Source: an uncultured Bacteroidota bacterium (GTDB taxonomy: Bacteria > Bacteroidota > Bacteroidia > NS11-12g > UBA9320). From it: DNA of 64,000 bases. Position 1 is the first letter of the stretch, and each line of letters opens with the position of its first letter. The notes beneath the pieces are model-generated. The model saw only the letters and a program-made list of their open reading frames with translations, searched no databases and was not told the DNA's origin. The position numbers and the translations under genes are program-made. Positions 9,501 to 15,201 of this stretch are shown piece after piece. The DNA lies in assembly GCA_937124965.1 (NCBI GenBank), contig CAKZLB010000016.1, positions 150,712-214,711 on the forward strand. The letters are read 5' to 3'.

Positions 9501-10951
9501 TAGTTCCATACGGAGTCGATACCTAAGAGCTGTAACAAGTATTTCCCTGGAGGTAGACAATTAAGATTGAAATCATTTGTCCCTGTTCCTTGTAGAAGGA
9601 TATTACTTGTATCCACAACACCACACGACGATGAAGCCGAATCTGAAAACAACCTAAAACCTAAGTAACTGTAATTCTTGTGGTTGCTGTTGGCTCCGTG
9701 ATATAAATCAATGGTAATATTGGAATACTGCTTTAACTCAAATTCCATCCACTCACTGGCATTGTAGTTCCAATTTCCGAAGGTTACCGGAGAGTTGACG
9801 TTACCACATGCACTATTCGAGAACAGCGATTCGCATGAGAAACCAAAACTAAAATCATTATTCCCCTGAATAACTCCCAAATCCCTTGCCTGGCCTTGCA
9901 ATGGCTTTGGATAACCAGCATACAATGAGGTTTGATCCGCGATTCTAAATCGCATGGTTTTGGTTAAATCCTTATGGTAAAGGAGCTGAACCGAGTATAC
10001 TTCACCTGAATCAAAAAGGCATTTATAATCTTTAACTACATCACGACAATTTGAATAACACGAATGGTTGCTTGACCAATCGTGATAGCTAGAATCAAGT
10101 AACTGCAGAGCTCCGCCATTCCGGCAATCTCCTTTGTAAATTCGATATCCAAACGTGTCCGCCTGAGAGCACGAACTACCGGAACCAACACTAAACTTAA
10201 GTTGGGTATTATCGTGGTTTTGATTTGAGGTAAATACAAACCAAGCGCTTTGGTTGTATTCCAAATAATTTGAGCCGATGTCAGGGAATAGCTCCGTTGA
10301 GTCCTTCACCGTATAACACCCAAGCTCATAATCTACGTAGACATTTTGTGAGCCAGGTTTCCCAACTACCTGATCTCCAAAATCGTATGCACTGTCTTGT
10401 GCATCATATTCAGCGTTAACAACCGCGGGGTATTCATAAGGAAATGAAGTGGTAATATCTAAATACACACGTCCCATCGCACGTGCTTTAGAACTAACCT
10501 GCACCAAATACCATCCCGGTTCCATACACGGGTGGAATGAGCTACCGAACTGGTTTAAGGTTGTAAGTTTAGCAGCAGTTGCTTGGCTTGAAGTAGGTAA
10601 GCATTGGTCTGTAAAGTACGTGGTAAATCCTACGTCCTTGGTGGCTATAGCATTCGCGTTTTGTTTCAGCTCGATATCTATACCCCGCCGTACAGGAAGA
10701 TAAAACTTAAACCAAATCGATTTTTTATCGTTACCAGAAGAAACTAATGAGGAGTGAAAGTATTCGCCAACTTGAAGGGTAGCGCTATCAATGTTGATTG
10801 AATCAGTTCTATAAGTTCCAATTTCGTAGCCACCGGTTCCAAGAGTGATTTCTATACTATTATGACAACTATCGTTAGAAGGTATTTGAGCAAATAAAGT
10901 GTTCCCAAATGATAGAGCAAGGATAAATAAGACAATTCTAACTATACGCAA
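1..10951 (-). CDS. Giant secreted multidomain repeat protein, probable surface adhesin (partial, C-terminus off left edge)
   Basis: The frame is open on the minus strand from a TTG at 10951 to the left edge, giving at least 3650 residues; both ends are in the same frame. The start is set by a signal peptide (MRIVRIVLF... ending LFAQ). Residues about 30-1880 hold roughly ten beta-sandwich modules, each closing with a pattern like C-x-x-P-G-x-Y-x-x-x-I, resembling PPC domains. Two carbohydrate-binding-like jelly rolls lie near residues 1260-1420 and 2040-2200, a PKD-like domain (WNFG) near 1895-1975, and a lectin/LamG-like domain near 2240-2425. From about residue 2500 onward there are tandem 77-residue Ig-like repeats. 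An acidic Asp-rich loop (DWDNDGDADS) sits near residue 574. In this phylum such proteins are usually T9SS-exported adhesins; the sorting domain would lie outside the window. The function is inferred from architecture. Confidence 0.85.
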   Translation of the reverse strand, partial: MRIVRIVLFILALSFGNTLFAQIPSNDSCHNSIEITLGTGGYEIGTYRTDSINIDSATLQVGEYFHSSLVSSGNDKKSIWFKFYLPVRRGIDIELKQNANAIATKDVGFTTYFTDQCLPTSSQATAAKLTTLNQFGSSFHPCMEPGWYLVQVSSKARAMGRVYLDITTSFPYEYPAVVNAEYDAQDSAYDFGDQVVGKPGSQNVYVDYELGCYTVKDSTELFPDIGSNYLEYNQSAWFVFTSNQNHDNTQLKFSVGSGSSCSQADTFGYRIYKGDCRNGGALQLLDSSYHDWSSNHSCYSNCRDVVKDYKCLFDSGEVYSVQLLYHKDLTKTMRFRIADQTSLYAGYPKPLQGQARDLGVIQGNNDFSFGFSCESLFSNSACGNVNSPVTFGNWNYNASEWMEFELKQYSNITIDLYHGANSNHKNYSYLGFRLFSDSASSSCGVVDTSNILLQGTGTNDFNLNCLPPGKYLLQLLGIDSVWNYSSNNCNGSMQLGGDYRFELDQFPLPDQNRFALRNVGDGDTINSLNPLYNYTTYYGGYDTVACFDGILPENVCDTGRDYRKVMYRTFKVGDWDNDGDADSGMVHINGLSSAYRGRPYYDYNSLHALYKGNAIDLRAAQSVSAYPDTLTGLNKVGNCLGFNVTRQSYCLEPGEYTLVSMFDDDVIGYTERPSYNFYTASTKFNTYAKAEFIDSIDAYGNYSGALDSFTCASNPDTIDGVYCGRKNRYHVFYLDSTMVTNINIGYSPYVRAGWRFSLFTGDIRYGKSGLKLYEDGSDWSCTGYSRTTSDCRPLPPGWYTIVVSNDAAIGFDSSDIQSTSDYRNMYQYPYRIAMSTRASNVTPPKYYRPSKAAYVDSLINNNQPINYDTNYSTVAGMHLNLKKYTFPIEILECDLDTPLNHFPKGQLCDTATTDIVYYTFNLANDAFVKIYGNVSSGVDVKVFNFDVRKDSAKLATASPVQDCNFDANYVEFCNLQAGVYSLVYFVKRASGQRHTIQPVVYVDSVAHSRFDHAANAYDFGRIPGDGVPHDGKVGEVHPSDTSLPASHDMITCFTGAELSDPTYSSCYSYVQPLIYSGDTNVVMYPYDSSYYSYPDGTQYYPWRYNTKRNIWYSFTVEGRGNVTVKLNSHSSSYLGDRLRGIHFSVYQSDEDGSLSIAALKSAGKIDSTLSDGLTYISRDFTYCHYRSSNHTVSFQLPACDKIKPIRYYVLVELNNSPTQGTVPNVNRNIWLDVTYDSATIPDTKFDYYSTAGLINGINDANLLVNGSMEGYNGWTQESGVWNFARQDVTPIEGVRHLWCQSYWYYRNDTVDLTQTVSLNAYDSLIQAGVAVLNFSGYVQSANETNPDKGQIVLEYLNSSGGILSTYKSNWIASIGSWQQVARSETLPTGTKKIRVRLRSQQNSGGYNHNVYFDGFDLRITIPDSSVDTKLASKILYKGERTYFAGSTLDSTDVGRTSSSYGCNDTANAGTVWYKFECDSSGYIHYNFLYSYLSGSSTLTTYSYNTHYIRLYRTTVIGDSINGLEYVSASYNSDATFNNLLSDGHLMACIRPGTYYMSINHCGGIQCGSYTEPQIAFDFYPAQATKFDYYSTANEVNNAAGGASVFSSGTIYEGDSSYFIGGSLDTTDYGRTYYRYGCNDPAVGKTLWYKLKIDSTGYMYYNYRSTSNSSTIIYDPNRIRVYKSVVDGDSLNGLSYVAPISYTRYSTEMGYARYICVNPGTYYVQINSCDDHECVDYVTPRFVFNFHTGDFCEAAVPLQIDTLEKVADRLIVNCHTIGTDFGEDGSDMGCLYGPKGYKSSWFVVNYTDTTKVDLEFKLAEYTSAKADEIRYRTYYGNCKSLTSAPCNNNALTSFVLDCIRKGTYYVQIVTPENATGELEMSVEAKENTDTTCNPVDIFQPNAAFYYNTSCPENVIEFVNTSSRGDSIRYFWNFGYNGLTDTVLNPTIVYPPSSIEQNYTVKLLVENINYGSKDSIEIVIDVPFAPSIDVLNNDTNLCLGDSITLVGSLSHGEGFWNTGDSTDSLTVNQTGMYIYSMQDKPELLTNNSFESNPGSGSWTITSGSWSRASGYGSRDGSYSAESRHSSNTSTGILEMYQEVDVSFDSVDIDSGIAKSSISGYIRGYSSYEDEGQVILQYLDSGGTLLGIFQSGLKNYSDNWEYFEHSRTTPKKTRKLRVIIQTNKTNTATSNCYVFFDNLTLKMRSACVYKDSVYIQINPLPELTLPSDTSFCVGDSVHIGPVISYHDPYLVKDSMNATTTGTTKGSASHSAFNGYVTLTPKTINATNGQIEYEDSTMSLSDSFEISFDYYSSGARYYGLYFYLFATGTPTNIDYASGGYIVALSSYYNRTHIEWDNSRLSTNNVGLVLDNGQWHNVRIVYKAGYFEIYIDDVLVTTYTDPTSRTQGGFKFGLGAHSYYYNEYRVRNFHISKNNPQYLVITPESERTYNYAWSNVVTDSAQWFNQSGTHHVRVTDKFGCVSNYDTITVTETKQYDSLFTQDENVCSELDTFRLSTLANNGWYYGHNAVDSSGLVTTESASFGNNVIYYGVVDTFGCLTLDTGLFILDSVPQIQIDSIAAVCKNDTVTQLTVNNNDGFFYGGNYVDSTGLFYPDSVIGGSAKVYYRTAGNYCIGMDSVTIYVDTIPDASITQAGPFCLDAGVQVVQAAVNSGGRFTTTAYIDSAGNFNPNTASVGQHTIFYSFTDGNGCSATDSSIIRVDSLPNAAITSAGPFCENAGVQQLTAAVNTRGVFSSTSYLDTVGNFNPAVAQAGSHQVYYTFTDGNNCSSTDSTIVVVDSIPDAAINAVMRQCENASIVTLTAVNSGGRFSPTTYLDTAGKFDPSIAKSGSHKIFYTITDGNGCSNTDSSIIVVDSIPDASITNTSPFCENDSISKITPSSNTYGSFLQTSYIDSIGNFDPAIAKAGSHKIFYQLTDSNGCSTIDSTIILVDSIPNASIDSAGPFCLNAAPYTLSPSVSGNGRFTSTAFLDTSGNVDPGLATPGSHVVFYFVTDNNGCKNTDSITIQFDTIPDARITKSGPFCQSVDSVQLTPLTNIGGRFHGGIYVDSNGVFNPLTATQGTHPVYYSYTDNNSCSNTDSIEIVVDSLPNAGIQNPGIICKNDSIIQLSSFVSGGHFSGGSFIDSTGKFDPSATTLDSVKLYYNITDGKGCSSSDSILIAIDSIPDASINTLRICENNGIDTLKPKVNDGGVFYKTSYLDTLGVFNPALALSGQHTVYYKFVDGKGCSNVDSTAVTVDSIPDASIISAGPFCRNAEDQQLAAAVNSAGLFQKDIFIDSTGNFSPSFVASDSATIFYTFVDGNGCQNTDSTVISIDTIPNASILPSGPFCKNDTTQLLQSINTSASGRFSATTYLDTVGMFDPWIADVGLHNVFYSVIDGNQCSNTDSFTVRVDSIPDAQISPAGPFCQNGGIQKINPVTNTYGKFILTSFMDTSGNFDPMISGAGSHTIYYSLVDGAGCSNKDSVTILVDTIPDASLQTYGPFCMNDTSVQIMPRLNVGGVFNASSYIDTNGVFTPANANVGTNKVYYQFVDGNGCKNIDSTSITIDSIPDAGINATMPQCENASIITVTTVNSGGRFSPTAYLDTTGNFDPSVAKTGSHKIFYSITDGNGCSNMDSSIIVVDSIPNSKITPAGPFC

Positions 10952-10987
10952 AACGACATCTGTGATGGTTACTTCTTCAATGTCCCC

Positions 10988-10995
10988 CAAAAATA
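10988..10995 (-). promoter_or_regulatory. Candidate -7 box for the giant repeat gene
   Basis: The minus strand reads TATTTTTG, a perfect match to the Bacteroidota -7 consensus TAnnTTTG, 36 nt upstream of the chosen TTG start. No good -33 TTTG was found at the usual spacing, so only the -7 element is supported. Confidence 0.5.
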
Positions 10996-11032
10996 CTAAA
11001 AATAGTCTAACTAGTTAGGGGCTGGCCTCACT

Positions 11033-11740
11033 CTAACATCGTGCAGTTTTCCGTTTTTTTCCAATCCGCCCTTTGTCTTCAACTTTTTGAATGTAATCAA
11101 GTGCTAAAGGTACTTTGCAGTTTCCTGTGGCCATCACCACACTAACTTTTCCAATAGTTGATGCTACCTTCTTTGCTTTTTCGGTAAGTTCGGGAACGTA
11201 AGAACCAATGGCGATTACAAACCCATTCATAACATATGGCAACCTATTCGGCGCTTGGTGGATTGTTTTTTCGACTCGATCTAAAAGTTTTGAATAGGCT
11301 TGAATGTCTAATCGATCGTCAGTATTTACCGCGGCAAAAGATGCCAATGCAGACCATCCACAAGCAACGACTTGTTCTTTGTCAGAATCAATCCATTCTA
11401 ACCCTAATTCAAATCCAAAATCTGTGTCGCCAGCAACCCAAGGTACTGCATATTCATTTAAATAATACCAATAGGCTTGATCTGCCCATTGGTTTAATAT
11501 TGCCTTTGTCATTTTCGACTCGTCTGCACACAGAGCAGCTAGATACATCGCATCTGAATTTCCGGTGGCAAACAACTCCAACGACAATTCATGATTCTTT
11601 TTTGTCTTTTTTAATATCTTTTTTAAATCGGCGACTTTTACACCAAAATAAGGTTCTTTAGCGCCATGCACACCTAATGTTTTTTTTGTTTGTGCATCAC
11701 CAAAAGCCTCAAGCTGAGTCATTACTTCTTGAAATGTCAT
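11033..11740 (-). CDS. DNA alkylation repair protein (AlkD-like)
   Basis: This 235-residue protein is built of short helical repeats. It matches the DNA alkylation repair family (AlkC/AlkD, HEAT-like repeats), which excises bulky or alkylated bases. Visible features include LGVHGAKEPYFGVKVADLKK near residue 22, the ALCAD and WADQAYWYYLNEY segments in the middle, and a conserved ACGWSALASFA stretch. The C-terminus is basic (GRIGKKRKTARC), as expected for a DNA-binding protein. It starts with ATG 33 nt downstream of a small lipoprotein gene on the same strand, so the two may be co-transcribed. It lies directly upstream of the giant repeat gene, with which no functional link is evident. Family assignment is secure; substrate is unknown. 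Confidence 0.85.
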   Translation of the reverse strand: MTFQEVMTQLEAFGDAQTKKTLGVHGAKEPYFGVKVADLKKILKKTKKNHELSLELFATGNSDAMYLAALCADESKMTKAILNQWADQAYWYYLNEYAVPWVAGDTDFGFELGLEWIDSDKEQVVACGWSALASFAAVNTDDRLDIQAYSKLLDRVEKTIHQAPNRLPYVMNGFVIAIGSYVPELTEKAKKVASTIGKVSVVMATGNCKVPLALDYIQKVEDKGRIGKKRKTARC

Positions 11741-11773
11741 AGGAATTCATTTTTGAACAAAATATTGTTGGTT

Positions 11774-11905
11774 TCAAAACCCACCCGGGCAGTTACAATT
11801 TTTTTTACCTTTATAGCCACCAGTCCTTCTCGAACCACAAGAAGTCATGATTGTTATTGAGAACAATGTAAGAAGTAAAATTATCAGACCGCGTTTTCGA
11901 AACAT
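11774..11905 (-). CDS. Small (43-residue) lipoprotein
   Basis: A short reading frame, ATG to TGA, encodes 43 residues. It has a basic start (MFRKRG), a hydrophobic core (LIILLLTLFSIT) and a Bacteroidota-style lipobox ending M-T-S-C-G near residue 23. The mature part is only about 21 residues, is basic, and ends N-C-N-C-P-G-G-F. A TATTTTTG box lies 5 nt before the ATG. The Lys/Arg-Gly segment followed by a C-x-C-P motif recalls small lipoproteins of unknown function common in this phylum. It lies between alkD (same strand) and the divergent DUF368 gene. Function unknown. Confidence 0.7.
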   Translation of the reverse strand: MFRKRGLIILLLTLFSITIMTSCGSRRTGGYKGKKNCNCPGGF

Positions 11906-11906
11906 A

Positions 11907-11938
11907 TTGTCAAAAATAAGAACTATCAATTAGCTTTG
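11907..11938 (+). promoter_or_regulatory. Promoter for the DUF368-aroE operon
   Basis: TTG at 11907-11909 and TAGCTTTG at 11931-11938 are separated by 21 nt. The -7 box is a perfect TAnnTTTG match. It lies 27 nt before the ATG at 11966. The -33 element sits next to the start codon of the divergent small lipoprotein. Confidence 0.6.
11911..11918 (-). promoter_or_regulatory. Candidate -7 box for the small lipoprotein
   Basis: The minus strand reads TATTTTTG, a perfect TAnnTTTG match, with only 5 nt between the box and the ATG at 11905. If it is used, the transcript would have almost no leader. It overlaps the spacer of the divergent DUF368 promoter. Confidence 0.45.
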
Positions 11939-11965
11939 TCCCATTAACGAAGTAAAAGCACATTT

Positions 11966-12877
11966 ATGATTAAGTCATTGTTGGTTTTTTTAAAAGGTTT
12001 AGCGATGGGAGCAGCGGATGTTGTTCCGGGAGTTTCGGGAGGAACTATCGCCTTTATAACAGGTATCTATGATGATTTACTTTCTTCGATCAATGCGATC
12101 AATCTAAAAACGTTAAAACAACTCCGAGAAGAAGGTATTGCCGCTGTTTGGAAAACCATAAATGGGAATTTTTTGGTTGCACTTGTGTTGGGAATAGCCG
12201 TAAGTTTTTTATCATTATCAAAACTATTTAAACATCTATTAGATACCCATCCTAACTTGGTTTGGGCATTTTTCTTCGGGTTAGTTATCGGTAGTATCTT
12301 TTTGGTCAGCAGGATGGTTGGAAAGTGGAGTATTCAGGCAATTGTTGCGACAATTATTGGAACTGCAATTAGTTATTACTTGACAATTATACAACCAGGG
12401 GGAGAAGCCAATAGTATGGCTTTTATTTTCTTAAGTGGAGCGATTGCCATCTGTGCAATGATTTTACCAGGAGTGTCAGGTTCGTTCATTCTGTTAATTC
12501 TTGGGGTTTATTATCCAATGTTAGAAGCGGTGTCTGAATTAGATATAAAATTTATCGCAATTTTGGGTTCAGGAGCAATTGTTGGTTTGTTAAGTTTTAG
12601 CCGATTTTTGAAATGGCTATTAGACAAATATTATGATGTTACTGTCGCCCTATTATTAGGGTTTCTTATCGGATCATTGAATAAACTTTGGCCATGGAAG
12701 CACACCCTTCAAACGCGATTAAATAGTCATGGTATTGAAGTGCCATTTATTCAAGAAAACGTGATTCCTTCACAAGTTACAAATCCTCAAATTGGAGTTG
12801 TAGTGGTATTAATGGTTGTTGGTATTGCAATCATAGTTTTAATGAGCAAGTTCGCTCCAAAGGAATTGGATGCCTAA
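11966..12877 (+). CDS. DUF368 membrane protein, PopT-type undecaprenyl-phosphate translocase
   Basis: This 303-residue polytopic membrane protein belongs to the DUF368 family, for which an undecaprenyl-phosphate translocase role (PopT) has been shown in other bacteria. It would return the lipid carrier to the cytoplasmic face for peptidoglycan and polysaccharide synthesis. The two-fold family signature is visible: GAADVVPGVSGGTIAF near residue 17 and AMILPGVSGSFILLILG near residue 163, both followed by hydrophobic spans. About eight membrane segments are apparent. The stop overlaps the aroE start by 8 nt, so the genes are translationally coupled. A consensus promoter lies just upstream. Family assignment is secure; the transport role here is by homology. 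Confidence 0.85.
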   Translation: MIKSLLVFLKGLAMGAADVVPGVSGGTIAFITGIYDDLLSSINAINLKTLKQLREEGIAAVWKTINGNFLVALVLGIAVSFLSLSKLFKHLLDTHPNLVWAFFFGLVIGSIFLVSRMVGKWSIQAIVATIIGTAISYYLTIIQPGGEANSMAFIFLSGAIAICAMILPGVSGSFILLILGVYYPMLEAVSELDIKFIAILGSGAIVGLLSFSRFLKWLLDKYYDVTVALLLGFLIGSLNKLWPWKHTLQTRLNSHGIEVPFIQENVIPSQVTNPQIGVVVVLMVVGIAIIVLMSKFAPKELDA

Positions 12878-13601
12878 GGTTTTTGGAATCATAGGGAATC
12901 CAGTAGAGCACAGTTTTTCGCCTCAATTTTTTAGTGACAAGTTTAAGCGATTGGGTTTGTCGAACGTATACAAACGGTTTGAGCTACCATCCATCAAAGC
13001 TTTTAACGACGTTTTAAAATCCGAACACAACCTTTCTGGTTTAAATGTGACTAGCCCTTATAAAGAAGTGATTATTGAGTATCTAGATGAGCTTTCACCG
13101 ATTGCTCAAGAAATTCAAGCAGTTAATACAATCGAGTTTTACAGCGATAAATTGATAGGACACAATACGGATGTTATTGGTTTTGATGCCGTCATTAAAG
13201 GGTTGAATATTGGGAAAACTCCATGTTTAATTCTAGGAACTGGCGGGGCGTCTAAGGCTGTTCAGTTTGTTTTGAATAATCGAAACATTCCCTTCTTACA
13301 AGTTTCAAGAAACAATGTAGCGGAGAGTATTTCATATAGCTCAATTGATACTTCAATTATCAGTAAGTACCCAGTTGTGATTAACACCACTCCAGTTGGA
13401 ATGGGTGATCTAATAGGGGAAAAGCCACCAATTCCATATCAACATATTTCCACAGATAACATTTTGATTGATTTGATTTATAAACCTCGAACCACCGCAT
13501 TTTTAGAAGAGGGTTTAAGGCTAGGATCTAGGGTGAAAAATGGATATCAAATGTTAATCGAACAAGCTGAAGCTTCATGGGAAATATGGAATTCTCGTTG
13601 A
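12870..13601 (+). CDS. aroE: Shikimate dehydrogenase
   Basis: This protein reduces 3-dehydroshikimate to shikimate with NADPH in the cytoplasmic pathway to chorismate. Motifs seen: GIIGNPVEHSFSP near residue 6 (substrate loop with the family S-x-S-P-like pattern), LNVTSPYKE with the catalytic lysine near residue 66, GHNTDVIGFD near residue 97, the Rossmann turn GTGGASKA near residue 124, and NTTPVGM near residue 174. At 243 residues it is shorter than the usual 270 or so, as is common in this phylum; no motif is missing. The start overlaps the end of the DUF368 gene by 8 nt. Confidence 0.92.
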   Translation: MPKVFGIIGNPVEHSFSPQFFSDKFKRLGLSNVYKRFELPSIKAFNDVLKSEHNLSGLNVTSPYKEVIIEYLDELSPIAQEIQAVNTIEFYSDKLIGHNTDVIGFDAVIKGLNIGKTPCLILGTGGASKAVQFVLNNRNIPFLQVSRNNVAESISYSSIDTSIISKYPVVINTTPVGMGDLIGEKPPIPYQHISTDNILIDLIYKPRTTAFLEEGLRLGSRVKNGYQMLIEQAEASWEIWNSR

Positions 13602-13641
13602 GAAAAACTGTAACTTGCAACCATAATTATACTCTTGTTTT

Positions 13642-15201
13642 ATGAGCACATTACTTTCATTTATTCAAGACTTGCCTTGGTGGGGCTGGATCGTTTTTGT
13701 ACTACTTGTCATTGTTATACGTGACGTTTTTTTTAACCGTAAGCATACAATCACCCACAACTTTCCGTTGGTCGGACACCTTCGTTATGTTTTGGAAAAG
13801 ATTGGTCCTGAGTTGAGACAGTACATTGTTGCAAACAACAGAGAGGAACTGCCGTTTAACAGAAGTGAGCGGTCTTGGATTTATGCTAGTTCTAAATTGG
13901 AAAACAACTACCAAGGGTTTGGAACCGATAAAGATATTCACGACGCTAATTATCATTTTATTAAACCAAGTTTGTTTGGTTATAAAATGCAGGAAGACCA
14001 TCCAAACATTATTGAAAAAGACTTCTTGCCATGCGCAAAGGTGATGGGAGAGTACAATAAACGAAAGCGTCCTTATCGTCCTAAATCTGTAATCAATATT
14101 TCTGCAATGAGCTATGGTTCTCTGTCGGCGCGAGCAATAGATTCTCTAAATCAAGGAGCAAAGAAAGCAGGGTGTTTTCACAATACTGGAGAAGGTGGAT
14201 TGTCAATGTACCATAGCAATGGGGCAGATGTAGTGTTTCAATTTGGTACGGGATATTTTGGTGTTCGAAACGACGATGGTTCTTTTTCGCTCGATAAACT
14301 TGAAAAACTCGTTGAGAACAATTCGTTTGTTAAAGCGATAGAGATTAAACTCTCACAGGGAGCCAAACCAGGTAAGGGCGGAGTTCTGCCTGGGTCAAAA
14401 ATTACAAAAGAAATATCGGAGATTAGACATGTACCGATGGGTAAAGATGTAATTTCTCCGTCTTTTCATACCGCTTTTAGCGACATTGATGAGATGTTCG
14501 AGCTAATTGAACAAATTGCAGAAAGAACAGGTTTGCCAGTTGGTGTTAAAGCAGCGGTTGGCCGATTAGAGCAATGGGAGTACATGGCGGATTTGATGAT
14601 AAAAACAGGTCGAGGTCCGGATTTTATTTCTATTGATGGAGGTGAAGGAGGTACTGGCGCCGCACCACCAAGTTTTGCAGATCATGTATCTCTACCCTTG
14701 TTTTACGGATTTAGTGCCGTATATAAACTGTTTAAAGAAAAAGGAATTGCGTCTAGAGTGGTTTGGATTGCCGGCGGAAAGTTAGGGTTGCCAGCTAAAG
14801 CAGCAAAAGCATTTGCTATGGGTGCAGATTTAATTTATGTAGCTCGTGAAGCCATGATGAGTATAGGGTGTATTCAGGCTCAAGTCTGTCACAACAATCG
14901 ATGCCCAACGGGTATTGCAACTCAAAATAAGTGGTTGCAAGCCGGAATTAATGTGCCTATAAAGTCTGATCGTTTCAGCTATTACGCGAAGTCCTTTCGA
15001 AAAGAATTAATCGAATTGGCAATGGCTTCTGGCCACGAACATCCTTGCCAGTTTACTATGAGCGACATTGATGTAAGCATGGGTGATGCTAATTATACTA
15101 AAACGCTTATTGATTGTTTTGGGTATGAAAAAGAAGAGGTAATTTTTAATGGAACCAAAGAATTGAAAAATTGTCAATATTTAGGAGGGAACAATGGATA
15201 G
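13642..15201 (+). CDS. Membrane-anchored FMN-binding glutamate synthase family protein
   Basis: This 519-residue protein has an N-terminal membrane helix (residues about 12-28, WWGWIVFVLLVIVI) followed by the FMN-binding/central domain of glutamate synthase. Visible are SAMSYGSLSARAI, the glycine-rich GEGGLS and GKGGVLPGSKIT, the FMN-site DGGEGGTGAAPP near residue 332, and a cysteine cluster C-x5-C-x4-C around residue 415 (CIQAQVCHNNRCPTG) suited to a 3Fe-4S centre. There is no glutaminase domain, so it is not classical GltB. The reaction is unproven in such stand-alone members. The stop overlaps the next gene by 8 nt, suggesting the two proteins act together. Confidence 0.85.
   Translation: MSTLLSFIQDLPWWGWIVFVLLVIVIRDVFFNRKHTITHNFPLVGHLRYVLEKIGPELRQYIVANNREELPFNRSERSWIYASSKLENNYQGFGTDKDIHDANYHFIKPSLFGYKMQEDHPNIIEKDFLPCAKVMGEYNKRKRPYRPKSVINISAMSYGSLSARAIDSLNQGAKKAGCFHNTGEGGLSMYHSNGADVVFQFGTGYFGVRNDDGSFSLDKLEKLVENNSFVKAIEIKLSQGAKPGKGGVLPGSKITKEISEIRHVPMGKDVISPSFHTAFSDIDEMFELIEQIAERTGLPVGVKAAVGRLEQWEYMADLMIKTGRGPDFISIDGGEGGTGAAPPSFADHVSLPLFYGFSAVYKLFKEKGIASRVVWIAGGKLGLPAKAAKAFAMGADLIYVAREAMMSIGCIQAQVCHNNRCPTGIATQNKWLQAGINVPIKSDRFSYYAKSFRKELIELAMASGHEHPCQFTMSDIDVSMGDANYTKTLIDCFGYEKEEVIFNGTKELKNCQYLGGNNG

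Noticed and set aside
11236-11661. A 141-residue plus-strand frame antisense to alkD
   Set aside because: The minus-strand AlkD family match is strong; the plus frame has no recognisable domain.
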